Origin: Aureisphaera sp963669405
GTDB taxonomy: Bacteria; Bacteroidota; Bacteroidia; Flavobacteriales; Flavobacteriaceae
Length of the DNA stretch: 64,000 nt
NCBI GenBank assembly: GCA_963669405.2
Contig: CAXXHF010000002.1
Span: forward strand, 1,860,001 to 1,924,000
Direction: 5' to 3'
Shown here: in pieces, positions 24,738 to 34,475 of the stretch
Numbering within the stretch: position 1 is the stretch's first letter
How the letters are laid out: each line of letters begins with the position of its first letter
Position numbers and translations under genes: made by a program
Notes under the pieces: model-generated
Databases searched by the model: none
The model's input: only the letters and a program-made list of their open reading frames with translations
What the model was told of the DNA's origin: nothing

Positions 24738-25646
24738 ATGGCACATTCCCACCACCATCATGATCATGGAGAGGTAAAGGGAAGAAATCTGCTCATATCC
24801 ATTGTCCTCAATATTTTAATTACCGTTGCCCAGGCAATAGGCGGTCTCATTTCTGGTAGTCTTTCTCTATTGAGTGATGCCCTTCATAATTTCAGCGATG
24901 TTCTTTCGCTGGTGGTGAGCTACATTGCTAGTATTTATTCTAAAAAAGAAGCTTCTTTAGACAAAACGTTTGGATATAAGCGAGCAGAGATTATTGCGGC
25001 TTTTATTAATTCGGCTACACTTATAGTTGTTGCTGTTTATTTAGTGTACGAAGCTATAGAACGCTTCATATCACCTCAGGAAATAGAAAGCGGTTTGGTT
25101 ATCTGGTTGGCATTACTTGGTATAGTTGCTAATGGTTTTAGCGTCTTGTTATTAAAAAAGAACGCCAAGGATAATATGAATATGAGATCAGCTTACCTCC
25201 ATTTAATTACTGACATGTCTGCTTCGGTTGCTGTTTTGGTGGGTGGTTTGCTTATGAAGTATTATGGGTGGTTTTGGGTAGATAGTGTGCTTACTGTTCT
25301 TATTGCTGTTTATTTGATAATTGTCGGTTTCGATTTGTTGAAAAGCTCTTTTCAGGTGCTCATGCTATTCACACCTAAAGATGTAAATTTGAAAAAGCTG
25401 GAAAAAGCGGTGTTGCAATTTCCAGAAATAAAGAACATGCATCATGTGCATATTTGGCAGTTAAATGAAAAGGAAGTGCATTTGGAAGCCCATTTAGATT
25501 TTCATGAAGACATTTCCCTATCACAATTCGAAATGGTTTTAGACAAGATTGAAGAACTCTTATACCATGATTTTGGAATCAACCACGTGAATATTCAGCC
25601 CGAATATAAAAAGGTAGACCCCAAAGAAACGATTGTTCAAGATTAA
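24738..25646 (+). CDS. Cation diffusion facilitator (CzcD/ZitB-type zinc/cation exporter)
   Basis: A 302-residue inner-membrane antiporter for divalent metals. It has a His-rich N-terminus (HSHHHHDHG), six predicted membrane helices, and the transport-site residues D47/H50/D54 in helix 2 (SDALHNFSD) and HLITD in helix 5. The cytoplasmic C-terminal domain contains the His-rich HHVHIW strand. The His/Asp set at the transport site points to zinc; cobalt or cadmium are possible. It lies in a tight plus-strand group with rpiB (4-bp gap) and the acetyltransferase (1-bp gap). Confidence 0.94.
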   Translation: MAHSHHHHDHGEVKGRNLLISIVLNILITVAQAIGGLISGSLSLLSDALHNFSDVLSLVVSYIASIYSKKEASLDKTFGYKRAEIIAAFINSATLIVVAVYLVYEAIERFISPQEIESGLVIWLALLGIVANGFSVLLLKKNAKDNMNMRSAYLHLITDMSASVAVLVGGLLMKYYGWFWVDSVLTVLIAVYLIIVGFDLLKSSFQVLMLFTPKDVNLKKLEKAVLQFPEIKNMHHVHIWQLNEKEVHLEAHLDFHEDISLSQFEMVLDKIEELLYHDFGINHVNIQPEYKKVDPKETIVQD

Positions 25647-25647
25647 T

Positions 25648-26091
25648 ATGGAAATCATTGTAAAGACATTTGATCAACTTTCAACTTACGAACTGCACGA
25701 TATCCTGCAGTTACGATCTGAAGTTTTTGTAGTAGAACAAGAATGTATCTATCAGGATGTTGATGGGAAGGATTATAAAGGGCTACATGTGTTCGCAAAA
25801 AAATCGGGCCGCATAGCGGCCTACACTAGATGTTTCGCACCAGGCGATTATTTTGAAGAAGCCTCCATAGGAAGGGTAGTGGTTCCTAAAGAAGAACGAA
25901 AATATGGGTATGGGCACGATATCATAAAAGCCTCCATAGAAGCAATTAAAGTCCATTATAATACATCAGAAATACGGTTGTCTGCACAAACCTATCTCGT
26001 TAGGTTTTATGAATCTCATGGATTCTATAAGGATGGTGAGGAATATCTTGAAGATGGGATTCCGCATATAAACATGGTTTTGAGGGAATAA
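25648..26091 (+). CDS. ElaA-like GNAT acetyltransferase
   Basis: A 147-residue GNAT-fold protein. LRSEVFVVEQECIYQDVDGKD is the ElaA-type opening, and SIGRVVVPKEERKYGYGHDI contains the acetyl-CoA-binding loop region. RFYESHGFYKDGEEYLEDGI closes the fold. The substrate is unknown. ATG 25648 lies 1 bp after the CDF stop; a TTG at 25633 would overlap that gene and is not preferred. Last of three tightly spaced genes after rpiB. Confidence 0.9.
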   Translation: MEIIVKTFDQLSTYELHDILQLRSEVFVVEQECIYQDVDGKDYKGLHVFAKKSGRIAAYTRCFAPGDYFEEASIGRVVVPKEERKYGYGHDIIKASIEAIKVHYNTSEIRLSAQTYLVRFYESHGFYKDGEEYLEDGIPHINMVLRE

Positions 26092-26114
26092 CCCTACAAA
26101 ACAACATATTTTCT

Positions 26115-26122
26115 TATATTTG
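26115..26122 (+). promoter_or_regulatory. Bacteroidota -7 element (TATATTTG) upstream of the T9SS gene
   Basis: Exact TAnnTTTG match just after the acetyltransferase stop. If used, it gives a leader of about 195 nt. A one-mismatch element (TATATTTA, 26295-26302) lies much closer to the ATG. Confidence 0.4.
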
Positions 26123-26218
26123 AATACCAAATCTTAAAACCAAACATACCTCTAGAACGAAACCATTTCTGGGTTCTATAAGCAATAACATCTCTTAATA
26201 ACAAGCACTTATGTTCAA

Positions 26219-26273
26219 TTATTACAACATTTGCCCTGTTATTACGACATTTGTTCAGTTATTACGTTGTGTG
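26219..26273 (+). repeat. Three direct repeats with 20-bp period before the T9SS gene
   Basis: TTATTACAACATTTG (26219), TTATTACGACATTTG (26239) and TTATTACGTTGTGTG (26259). The first two agree at 14 of 15 positions; the third shares the first 8. The period is exactly 20 bp, about two helical turns, placing the repeats on one DNA face upstream of the closer promoter-like element. They look like binding sites for a regulator. Confidence 0.6.
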
Positions 26274-26325
26274 TCCTTGTAGAAACAGATATGTATATAT
26301 TTACCTTCAACCAACTACATATAAA

Positions 26326-29300
26326 ATGAGAACGACCCCACTCTATTGCTTATTGCTCTTTTTGGTATACACAGCCTATTCTCAAGAGTATAAAGAAATG
26401 ATCCACGCAGGCACGTATAGCGTGTTTGAAATTCAAACAAAAGCAGAACCATATTTTGAAACAGTTGGTACCGGAAGGGGTACCGGCTACAAACAATACA
26501 AGCGCTGGGAGTACCACGCGCTTCACACAATGAACGAAGAAGGATATCTTCCTACCAACGAAGCCCTTCTAACTGAATTTTTTGCTGCAAAAGCAAATGA
26601 ACAGGAAATGCGCATGGTAGATACCAGTAACTGGGAAGAATTGGGGCCAACCACCTGGAACTCAACATCAGGATGGAACCCGGGCGTAGGTAGGATCACC
26701 TCTTTCGCGGTAGACCCAGCAGATCAAAACCACATTATTGTTGGTTCACAAACGGGAGGTGTATGGAAAACAACCAACGGTGGAACCACTTGGACGGTAC
26801 TAACAGATTCCTTTATTAATATGGACGTGTATTCTTTGGCAATTGATCCTGTAAACAAAGACCTTTATTATTGGGGATCTTCTTCAGGAATCATTTTTAT
26901 TTCTACCAATGCTGGAAGTACTTGGAATCAATTGGTGAATTTAGCGGGTTCTGATGTAAATAAAATCCTCATAGACCCTACCGACACCTCAAAGATTTTT
27001 TGTTCTGTCGTAAATGGCGGTATTTTCAGAAGCACCAACAGCGGGGCCACTTGGTCGGGTACATTGACCAGCGAAAGTACAGGATACGATATAGAATTTA
27101 AACCAGGAGACACCAACACCATCTATGCCTCGGGAAATAGATTTTATGTTTCTTCCAATGGCGGAACTAGCTTTTCAGAAGTATCCTCTTCCTTTAACAG
27201 CTCCCAAACCAAAATGATTGGGGTTTCTGCTGCAGACAGCGGTGTTGTTTATGTGGTTGAAGAAAACAGCGGAATTTTTGGAGGCTTCTTTAAATCGACC
27301 AATAGCGGAAGCACATTTACAGAACTAAACCACGCAGGTATTAATTATTTTGGGTACAGCGATACAGGAAATGACACCAGTGGCCAAGCCCCTAGGGATA
27401 TGGATATCGTGGTAAGCCCAATAGATATTAACGAAGTACATATTGCCGGTATCCACTCATGGCGATCCTTGGATGGAGGGGTAACTTTTCAGCTGTCTTC
27501 TTACTGGACAGAATCTGGAGCGGCAAGTAGAAATGTGGGGTATTGTCATGCAGATATAGACATTATGGAATTTGTGGGGAACAATCTGTATGTTGGTTCC
27601 GACGGAGGAATCTTTGTTGCGACAGATTCTGATGCCACAATGAATGACTTTTTCTATACCGATTTAACCTTTGGGTTGGGTATTCGACAGTTTTACAGAA
27701 TAGGAGTTTCACAAACAGATCCTGAAATTATTGTAGGAGGAGCACAAGACAATGGATCCTCTTTCTATAACACGGCGGGGAATTGGTTTGATTGGTTGGG
27801 AGCCGATGGAATGGAAGGCTTTGTTGATAAAAACAATAATGATATTTTTTATGGAACCTCTCAAAATGGAACCCTCTATAAATCTACCAATGGCGGGCAA
27901 AGTAGGTTTAATCTAAATACCCCAACAGGCAGTGGGAATTGGGTAACACCTTTTGAACAAGATCCCGTAGATCAAGATGTAATTTATGTAGGATACGATG
28001 AGGTTTCAAAGTCTACCAACGGAGGAACTTCATGGACAGCTATTTCCCAAGATTTTGGCCCCAACATGGACTATTTAAAAATAGCCCCAAGCAACAATCA
28101 AGTCATGTATGGATCCGTTGACGGAAATCTATACAAAACCACCGATGGGGGTGCCACCAATTGGAGTACAGTTACAGGATATAGTGGAACTTTTATTAAC
28201 GATATAGCGATTCACCCAAATGATCCAAATCGTGTGGCTGTTGCTACCAATAACACCAATCGTGTTTTTGTTTCTGATGACGGGGGAGCCACCTGGACTC
28301 AAATGAAACTAAACCTACCCAATTACACAGCATATTCTTTGGTCTGGGAAAACTCTACTGACAATCGCCTTTTTGTAGGAATGAATTATGGTATTTACTA
28401 TATAGATGATAATTTAACCCAATGGCAAATATTTGCAAATAACTTACCGAATGTACGGGTGTATGAATTAGAAATAAATGCTTCAAAAGGAATGCTATAT
28501 GCTGGAACCTATGGAAGAGGTGTTTTTAGATCATTGCTACCCGATGTTGCATCAGACACAGACGCGCCCAGTTCACCAATTAATCTGGCCTCCTCCAATA
28601 TTGGCCAGATATCTTTTGACTTAAGTTGGAGCGCATCTACAGACAATGTAGGGGTTACAGGCTATGAAATTTTTCAGGACGGATCTAGTATTGCAACCTC
28701 AGCAACCAATAGTTATAATGTTACAGGGTTGAATCCTTCGACCACATACACATACACCGTAAGGGCTTTTGATGCTGCAGGGAACGACTCACCTTTGAGC
28801 GCCCCACTGGACGTAACTACGTTGGATCCAGTACCCGTTTCTTGTACAAATACTATCTCGTCATTACCTTATAGCGAAAGCTTTGAAACCCCAGCTAATC
28901 TGGGACTATGGCTTCAAGCAAGTGGAGATGATGGAGATTGGGTTCAAGACAGTGGAGGAACTCCATCTACCGGAACGGGACCTAGCACGGGGAGTGACGG
29001 ATCTTATTATTTGTTTCTTGAAGCTTCAACCAATGGTTCTGTAGGAGAGATTGGGGCTAATGCAACGGCTATTTTGGAAGGCCCCTGTATTGGCCTATCC
29101 TCACTTAGCAATGTTCAATTGTCTTTTGACTATCATGCATTTGGATCTGATATTGCTACAGCTACTCTAACCCTACAAGGAAGCACTGCTGAGGGTATTT
29201 GGTTTAATCTGTTTTCTTCACCATCACCATTAACAAGTCAAGATCTGTGGATAAGTGAAACAGTTAATTTAAGCAGCTACAATCAGGATATGAAAGTCCG

Positions 29301-31065
29301 CTTTGTCGGGACTACCGGAAATGGATGGTCCAGTGATTTAGCTATTGACAATATTAGGTTCAGTGAAATCTCATGTTTGGGAGGAACCAAAACATGGGAT
29401 GGAGCCAATTGGAGTCCAATAGGGAATCCAGACAATACAAATGCAGTAGTTATAAATGGAAACTATGGCACTAATATTCATGGAAATATAGATGGATGCT
29501 CTCTTACCGTAAACGGAGGGTTTGTTTTAGATGTCTCTGCAGATAATTATATTAAAATTGAAAACGACATTACTGTAAATGGTAGCCTCATGGTAGCTCA
29601 CACCGCGAATGTGGTACAAACAAGTGAGACAGCTGTTGTTGCTAATAATGGAACTATAACTGTTCGGGTTACCACACCTAACCTTGACAGTCGTGATTTT
29701 ATGGTAATGGGAAGTCCCGTAACTGCTGAGACAAGAAACGGAGTATTTGTAGATCCTTTCTTGGTGCTGAAACACACAACGGCAAACTTTGTTCCCCATC
29801 CTGATGTAACCGCTCAATTTCCAGCGGCTGAAAATTTTGCAGATGACAACAATGATTTCTGGAACCCATTAACCGTAGGCGCTATTGTTCCAGGAGAAGG
29901 ATATGTAGTAAGACCACAAGCAGGTTATGGGCAACCAGGAGGGGTTTTTAATTATGATTTTCAACAAGGAACGTTAAATAACGGAACTATTGATTTCAAC
30001 GTAATTTACAATACAAGCAAAAATGATAGCCCAAATGTCATTTCAAACCCATATGCTTCTGCGATATCTGCGGATGCTTTCATAACCGCCAACGCTATGA
30101 TCGATGAGGTTTATTTTTGGGAACATTTAACCCCTCCCAGTACAGGTTTACCAGGAGCGGGAAGCATGAATTTCTCAATGCAGGATATTTCCATGTATAA
30201 CTTAATGGGAGGAACTGCAGCCGCGTCTGATGGCACAGGAACATTAACAGAACCCAATGGTGTCATTGCAACCGCACAAGGTTTTGGAGTTAAAGCAATC
30301 GCAGCTGGAACGGCGCAATTCAAAAATTCGATGCGTCTTACTTCTGGGAATAATACGCTTAGGGCATTGGAAGAAAAAGATCGTCTGTGGTTACAGGTTA
30401 GTGTTGAAGGGGAAGATTTGCAGAGCACGACATTGATTGGCTTTTCCAATAATACAAAATATGATTTTGATGCTGGCTTTGATTCCCGAAGGCTTGCTAG
30501 TATTGTGTCTCTTTATTCTCACTTGGATACCGATAGTTCTAGAGAATTGGGCATTCAATCTCTTCCAAAACTTGACGAAAATAGCAAAGCATCTCTTGGG
30601 TTTTCAACACTATTGGACACGGAAGCACGGTATACGGTAAGCATGATTAGAAGGGAAGGAAATCTTATGGAAGAGGTTCAGGTGTTTTTATTGGATAATG
30701 AATTGGAGATATTAACGGACTTAACCCAAAATGACTACTCTTTTTATAGTACGAAAGGAACCTTTGGCAACCGGTTTACCTTATTTTTTGAAGGAGATGT
30801 ATTGGGAACGGAGGGGGTTTTACATTCATCAAAAATAAAAGTCTATCCCAACCCAACATCTGGCAGGCTAGAAATCCTATCTACTACAAGCACACTGATT
30901 ACAAAGGTGGAACTGATGGACTTACATGGAAGGACTCTTAAAACGTTGTCACTAAACAGCACCTTGGGCACTCTTGATATTTCAGAGTATCATAGCGCTA
31001 CGTATCTTCTTAAGCTTACTACCGGAGAGGGAGTGGAGGTGATAAAACGAATAATCAAAGAATAA
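26326..31065 (+). CDS. Giant secreted BNR-repeat protein with FnIII, MAM-like and T9SS sorting domains
   Basis: A 1579-residue exported protein. It has a signal peptide (about 1-19, ending TAYSQ) and many BNR/sortilin-like (VPS10-type) beta-propeller repeats between about 145 and 745, each with a Ser/Thr-x-x-Gly-Gly-x-Thr-Trp motif such as TTNGGTTW. A fibronectin type III domain (about 745-835), a MAM-like jelly-roll (about 840-1015; SLPYSESFE), and a long beta-rich part follow. A type A T9SS C-terminal sorting domain lies at about 1500-1579 (KVYPNPTSGRLEI). It is thus exported by Sec, then by T9SS, to the surface or medium. Substrate unknown. ATG 26326 is chosen for the signal peptide; the frame is open further upstream. 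Confidence 0.9.
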   Translation: MRTTPLYCLLLFLVYTAYSQEYKEMIHAGTYSVFEIQTKAEPYFETVGTGRGTGYKQYKRWEYHALHTMNEEGYLPTNEALLTEFFAAKANEQEMRMVDTSNWEELGPTTWNSTSGWNPGVGRITSFAVDPADQNHIIVGSQTGGVWKTTNGGTTWTVLTDSFINMDVYSLAIDPVNKDLYYWGSSSGIIFISTNAGSTWNQLVNLAGSDVNKILIDPTDTSKIFCSVVNGGIFRSTNSGATWSGTLTSESTGYDIEFKPGDTNTIYASGNRFYVSSNGGTSFSEVSSSFNSSQTKMIGVSAADSGVVYVVEENSGIFGGFFKSTNSGSTFTELNHAGINYFGYSDTGNDTSGQAPRDMDIVVSPIDINEVHIAGIHSWRSLDGGVTFQLSSYWTESGAASRNVGYCHADIDIMEFVGNNLYVGSDGGIFVATDSDATMNDFFYTDLTFGLGIRQFYRIGVSQTDPEIIVGGAQDNGSSFYNTAGNWFDWLGADGMEGFVDKNNNDIFYGTSQNGTLYKSTNGGQSRFNLNTPTGSGNWVTPFEQDPVDQDVIYVGYDEVSKSTNGGTSWTAISQDFGPNMDYLKIAPSNNQVMYGSVDGNLYKTTDGGATNWSTVTGYSGTFINDIAIHPNDPNRVAVATNNTNRVFVSDDGGATWTQMKLNLPNYTAYSLVWENSTDNRLFVGMNYGIYYIDDNLTQWQIFANNLPNVRVYELEINASKGMLYAGTYGRGVFRSLLPDVASDTDAPSSPINLASSNIGQISFDLSWSASTDNVGVTGYEIFQDGSSIATSATNSYNVTGLNPSTTYTYTVRAFDAAGNDSPLSAPLDVTTLDPVPVSCTNTISSLPYSESFETPANLGLWLQASGDDGDWVQDSGGTPSTGTGPSTGSDGSYYLFLEASTNGSVGEIGANATAILEGPCIGLSSLSNVQLSFDYHAFGSDIATATLTLQGSTAEGIWFNLFSSPSPLTSQDLWISETVNLSSYNQDMKVRFVGTTGNGWSSDLAIDNIRFSEISCLGGTKTWDGANWSPIGNPDNTNAVVINGNYGTNIHGNIDGCSLTVNGGFVLDVSADNYIKIENDITVNGSLMVAHTANVVQTSETAVVANNGTITVRVTTPNLDSRDFMVMGSPVTAETRNGVFVDPFLVLKHTTANFVPHPDVTAQFPAAENFADDNNDFWNPLTVGAIVPGEGYVVRPQAGYGQPGGVFNYDFQQGTLNNGTIDFNVIYNTSKNDSPNVISNPYASAISADAFITANAMIDEVYFWEHLTPPSTGLPGAGSMNFSMQDISMYNLMGGTAAASDGTGTLTEPNGVIATAQGFGVKAIAAGTAQFKNSMRLTSGNNTLRALEEKDRLWLQVSVEGEDLQSTTLIGFSNNTKYDFDAGFDSRRLASIVSLYSHLDTDSSRELGIQSLPKLDENSKASLGFSTLLDTEARYTVSMIRREGNLMEEVQVFLLDNELEILTDLTQNDYSFYSTKGTFGNRFTLFFEGDVLGTEGVLHSSKIKVYPNPTSGRLEILSTTSTLITKVELMDLHGRTLKTLSLNSTLGTLDISEYHSATYLLKLTTGEGVEVIKRIIKE

Positions 31066-31087
31066 TAGAAATATAGAATTGATGAAG

Positions 31088-31117
31088 GCCTCGATCTAAA
31101 TGCATCGGGGCTTTTTT
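31088..31117. terminator. Terminator after the T9SS gene
   Basis: Stem GCCTCGAT/ATCGGGGC with an 8-nt loop and six Ts. It lies between convergent genes. Confidence 0.8.
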
Positions 31118-31125
31118 ATGTGTAA

Positions 31126-31947
31126 TTATCTCGTTTTCGACTTTACATTTTTATTGAAAGGAATTGCTAGTTGTGTAGTAATACTTTCGTCATCGGTATG
31201 GTCAGCAAGATCAACTCCATATTGAATTTCCTTAAGATCGCCATAAACAAACGTACCAAAAATGCGATCCCAAATGGAGAACATATTTCCATAGTTGCTA
31301 TCCGTCCAAGGCAATTCAAAATGATGGTGAAACTTATGCATGTTGGGAGTAACGATAATATAACTAAGCCCCTTGTCTAGCGCCAAAGGCAATGCAATAT
31401 TAGCATGAGTCCAATAGGTGAATAAGACGCTTAAAATTCTATAAAAAAGATAGAATGCAATTGGCATTCCGGTAATAAAAACAGCAATTAAAGCAAAGGT
31501 TTCCCGAATAATAAAATCGATAGGATGATGCCGTGTTCCCGTGGTAGCATCTACATTTTTATCGCTATGATGGACAATATGAAGTCGCCACATGGCAGGT
31601 ACTTTATGTAAAAAATAATGAACGCCATATTGTGCAATAAGGTCTAAAATTAAAATGGCAATAATAAGTTCTACCCAGATCGGAGCTTCAAAAAAATGCA
31701 ACAATCCAAATTCTGAGCTTTGGAGCCAAGAAAATATGCCAACTGTTGCAATGCCAAAAACAGCATTGATAATCATTACAAAAAGCAAAAGAATAAGATT
31801 GGCTTTGGCATGCTTCCATTTTTTATATCGCAAATGAAATTGGGAGTAATTTCCTTCTAAAACCCAGAAAAAGGCCAATATAAAAAAAACCCATCCGGCT
31901 TTCATCCAGATGGGCATGGTTTCAAAAAAATTCAGGAAATCCTGCAT
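31126..31947 (-). CDS. Sterol desaturase / fatty acid hydroxylase superfamily membrane protein
   Basis: A 273-residue integral membrane di-iron oxygenase with about four membrane segments and the superfamily's histidine clusters: HYFLH (110-114), HIVHH (123-127), RHH (139-141), a membrane-embedded His in the YWTHANIALP segment, and the C-terminal NMHKFHHHFELP cluster. It probably hydroxylates or desaturates a lipid; the substrate cannot be told. It starts 3 bp after the stop of the S41 protease gene and so closes the rnpA-DUF4349-S41 run. Confidence 0.88.
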   Translation of the reverse strand: MQDFLNFFETMPIWMKAGWVFFILAFFWVLEGNYSQFHLRYKKWKHAKANLILLLFVMIINAVFGIATVGIFSWLQSSEFGLLHFFEAPIWVELIIAILILDLIAQYGVHYFLHKVPAMWRLHIVHHSDKNVDATTGTRHHPIDFIIRETFALIAVFITGMPIAFYLFYRILSVLFTYWTHANIALPLALDKGLSYIIVTPNMHKFHHHFELPWTDSNYGNMFSIWDRIFGTFVYGDLKEIQYGVDLADHTDDESITTQLAIPFNKNVKSKTR

Positions 31948-31950
31948 GTC

Positions 31951-33573
31951 TTACTTCAATATCTTTTCGTATCGATTCGAGTCTTTTAGCACTGAAATTG
32001 CTTCCAATATTTCAGGATTGTTTTTTACTTGATAATCATACAATCCTTCACGATAAAAATAACGTTTTAAAATTTCATCAGAAAGCAGCGATTTGATTTC
32101 GGCTTTTTTGGCCACTAAATCTTTTTCCTTGGCCTTGTCTATAGATTCCATAAGCTTATTGTAGCTGGACTGTATTTCATCTTTTAATTCATCGTCTTCA
32201 GCTCTGCGCAATGCTTCCGCAAACTTCTTTTCAGATTCGGTCTCGTATTCAAATCCATTTCTTCTTAAGAATTGAATAAAATCCTGAAAAACAGAGTCAT
32301 CTATAGAAAAACCATTCCAATCTGTCATTTGGTTGCTATAGTGGTATTCCGTCGCGAAATCGAAGATGGCATTGTCTTTTAAAAGTGCCGTGGTAATTGG
32401 ACTAAACTTAGCGGTTTCCATTTCAACATCGGGCAAAATTCCACCTCCATCATAAACCGTACGGCCTCCTTTGGTTTTAAATTTGTTGTATTCCTTTGGA
32501 TCTAACCGTACAGGATCGCCATTTTCATCACGATTCCAATAATCTAATGCCTGGATACAACGACCACTTGGGGTATAGTATCTAGAGATTGTAACTTTTA
32601 ATTGGGTACCATAAGCCAATTTTTTTGGCCGCTGTACCAATCCCTTACCAAAACTTCTCGCCCCAACAACCACGGCACGATCCAGATCTTGCAATCCTCC
32701 AGATACAATCTCACTAGCAGAAGCAGAGCGCCCATTTACCAAAACCACCAAAGGGATTTCAATATCGATAGGCTCGTTACGCGTTTGGTATGTTTTGTTA
32801 TATTTTTCAATCACCGATTTCGTGGTTGTGATCACCTCTCCTTTAGGAACGAATAGGTTTACTACATTAATGGCCTCATTAAGTAATCCGCCAGGGTTTC
32901 CGCGAAGGTCCAATATGATTTTCTTGGCCCCTTCCAGTTTCAATGCTTCCAATGCAGCTTTGGTTTCTACAGTGGTTCTACGATTGAATTTCCGTAAAAC
33001 GATATATCCAATATCGCCTTCAATCAGCTTAAAGTAAGGTACCGCCTTTACGTCTACCTTCTCCCGAGTTAGAACCGTCGTTTCTGTTTTTCCCTGTCTT
33101 TGGTAGGTTAGGTTTACATTACTGCCAGCAGATCCTTTTAATAAATCCCCAGCGTCATCGTCAAAATCAGATAGGGAGATATCTCCAATTTTTATGATTT
33201 CATCTCCAGCTTTTAATCCTGCTTTATCAGCAGGATAGCCTTTAAAAGGCTCTGTAATGACAATCCGGTCTTTTAATGTGCGGACAGAGGCTCCTATGCC
33301 AGTATAGGTGCCAGAGTTTTTAATTCTAGCGTCCTCAACCTCCTGTTCGTTCCAGTAGACCGTATATGGATCTAAATCTTCCAACATGCCCTTAATAGCA
33401 TTATCCATTAGAGTGGCTGGAGTATTCTCGTCCACGTAGTTCATATTCAGCTCTTTAAAGAGCGTTGTGAAAATTTCTATTTGCTTAGCGATTTCAAAAA
33501 AATCACTTTTAAAACTGGATGAGGTTACCAACAAGCCTATGGCTAAAATGGGTATTAAGATTCTTCGTTTCAT
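31951..33573 (-). CDS. S41 family C-terminal processing protease (CtpA/Prc-like)
   Basis: A 540-residue periplasmic protease with an N-terminal signal or anchor (about 1-20). A PDZ domain (about 85-170) contains GYPADKAGLKAGDEI. The tail-specific protease domain has the catalytic Ser in NGRSASASEIVSGG and the Lys in GARSFGKGLVQ, followed by a charged helical C-terminus of about 140 residues. Such enzymes trim C-termini or degrade tagged exported proteins. The gene follows DUF4349 (62-bp gap) on the rnpA strand, an order I associate with flavobacteria. Confidence 0.93.
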   Translation of the reverse strand: MKRRILIPILAIGLLVTSSSFKSDFFEIAKQIEIFTTLFKELNMNYVDENTPATLMDNAIKGMLEDLDPYTVYWNEQEVEDARIKNSGTYTGIGASVRTLKDRIVITEPFKGYPADKAGLKAGDEIIKIGDISLSDFDDDAGDLLKGSAGSNVNLTYQRQGKTETTVLTREKVDVKAVPYFKLIEGDIGYIVLRKFNRRTTVETKAALEALKLEGAKKIILDLRGNPGGLLNEAINVVNLFVPKGEVITTTKSVIEKYNKTYQTRNEPIDIEIPLVVLVNGRSASASEIVSGGLQDLDRAVVVGARSFGKGLVQRPKKLAYGTQLKVTISRYYTPSGRCIQALDYWNRDENGDPVRLDPKEYNKFKTKGGRTVYDGGGILPDVEMETAKFSPITTALLKDNAIFDFATEYHYSNQMTDWNGFSIDDSVFQDFIQFLRRNGFEYETESEKKFAEALRRAEDDELKDEIQSSYNKLMESIDKAKEKDLVAKKAEIKSLLSDEILKRYFYREGLYDYQVKNNPEILEAISVLKDSNRYEKILK

Positions 33574-33635
33574 ACGGCATGGGATTGAAACACAAAAGAT
33601 AGCAACCTTTTGGTTTTAATGATGATAAGCAATTG

Positions 33636-34475
33636 TTAATTTTTAGCCTTCTTCTTTTTTAGATATCTTCTTAAAATAAAAACAGCGATTCCAAAAATTA
33701 AGAACAGTGGCCATAGGTACAGCAAACCCAAAAAGAAAACCGAGATACCATCCCAACCTCCTTTTATAGCATTTGTCATTTTTTGCCCATATGAAACTGT
33801 TACTCCAGTCTCTGAAGTGGTTTTGTAAAAATAGAGGGTAATACTACTTAGAGACACCTTGTTTTTAAGGTAATTAAGGCGCCCTTGCTTGGCCTCTATT
33901 TCTTCACGGATATTGGATAATTCTCGTTCAATTTCCAACATCTCTTTAACGTTCTTTGCTTTTTTTAACAAATCTAGATATCGGTTCTCCAATTCTCTTT
34001 TTGCTTTAAGCCGAGCCTCCAAATCAACAAATTCCTCTGTTACATCCTGACGAGTGATATCTTTTCGGTCGAAATACTCGACCCCTTCAGAAATACCCTC
34101 AATGAACGATTGAAAGTTTTGTGAAGGTAGTCTAACGGTAACCGTACGATATAATTGCTGATAATTTTTACCTGACTTATCGTCTTGTACGTATCCTTTT
34201 AATTGATTAACCAGTTCCTGAATTTTTACATGGGTAGCGTCCAGGTCTTTGGTCTCGAACTCCAACTGTGCAGTTTTAATGATTTTCTGCTCAACTTCCT
34301 GAGGTTTTTCAATAACACTTATTTCGGAACCCACACTTAGGGATTCCTCTACTTCCATGAAGTCATAAGAGTTGGATTCGGCTAAAATTTTGTCGTGGGA
34401 TTCTGGCGCATAATTGTCGCCACTTTTTGAGCAGGCTAAAGCCAGGCCAAAAAAAAGTAAACTAAAAAATTTCAT
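33636..34475 (-). CDS. DUF4349 domain lipoprotein
   Basis: A 279-residue protein with a lipobox ending at Cys15 (LALAC). A soluble region has the DUF4349 pattern: TAQLEFETKDLDA, then TVRLPSQNFQSFIEGI, a coiled coil with EMLEIERELSNIREEIE, and VSLSSITLYFY. A C-terminal membrane helix (about 245-268) and a Lys-rich tail end it. Function unknown. It overlaps the end of rnpA by 4 bp, so the two are likely translationally coupled. Confidence 0.83.
   Translation of the reverse strand: MKFFSLLFFGLALACSKSGDNYAPESHDKILAESNSYDFMEVEESLSVGSEISVIEKPQEVEQKIIKTAQLEFETKDLDATHVKIQELVNQLKGYVQDDKSGKNYQQLYRTVTVRLPSQNFQSFIEGISEGVEYFDRKDITRQDVTEEFVDLEARLKAKRELENRYLDLLKKAKNVKEMLEIERELSNIREEIEAKQGRLNYLKNKVSLSSITLYFYKTTSETGVTVSYGQKMTNAIKGGWDGISVFFLGLLYLWPLFLIFGIAVFILRRYLKKKKAKN

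Noticed and set aside
25584..25589. CACGTG inside the CDF gene as a third parS site
   Set aside because: The flanks do not match TGTTN/NAACA; only the hexamer core is present.
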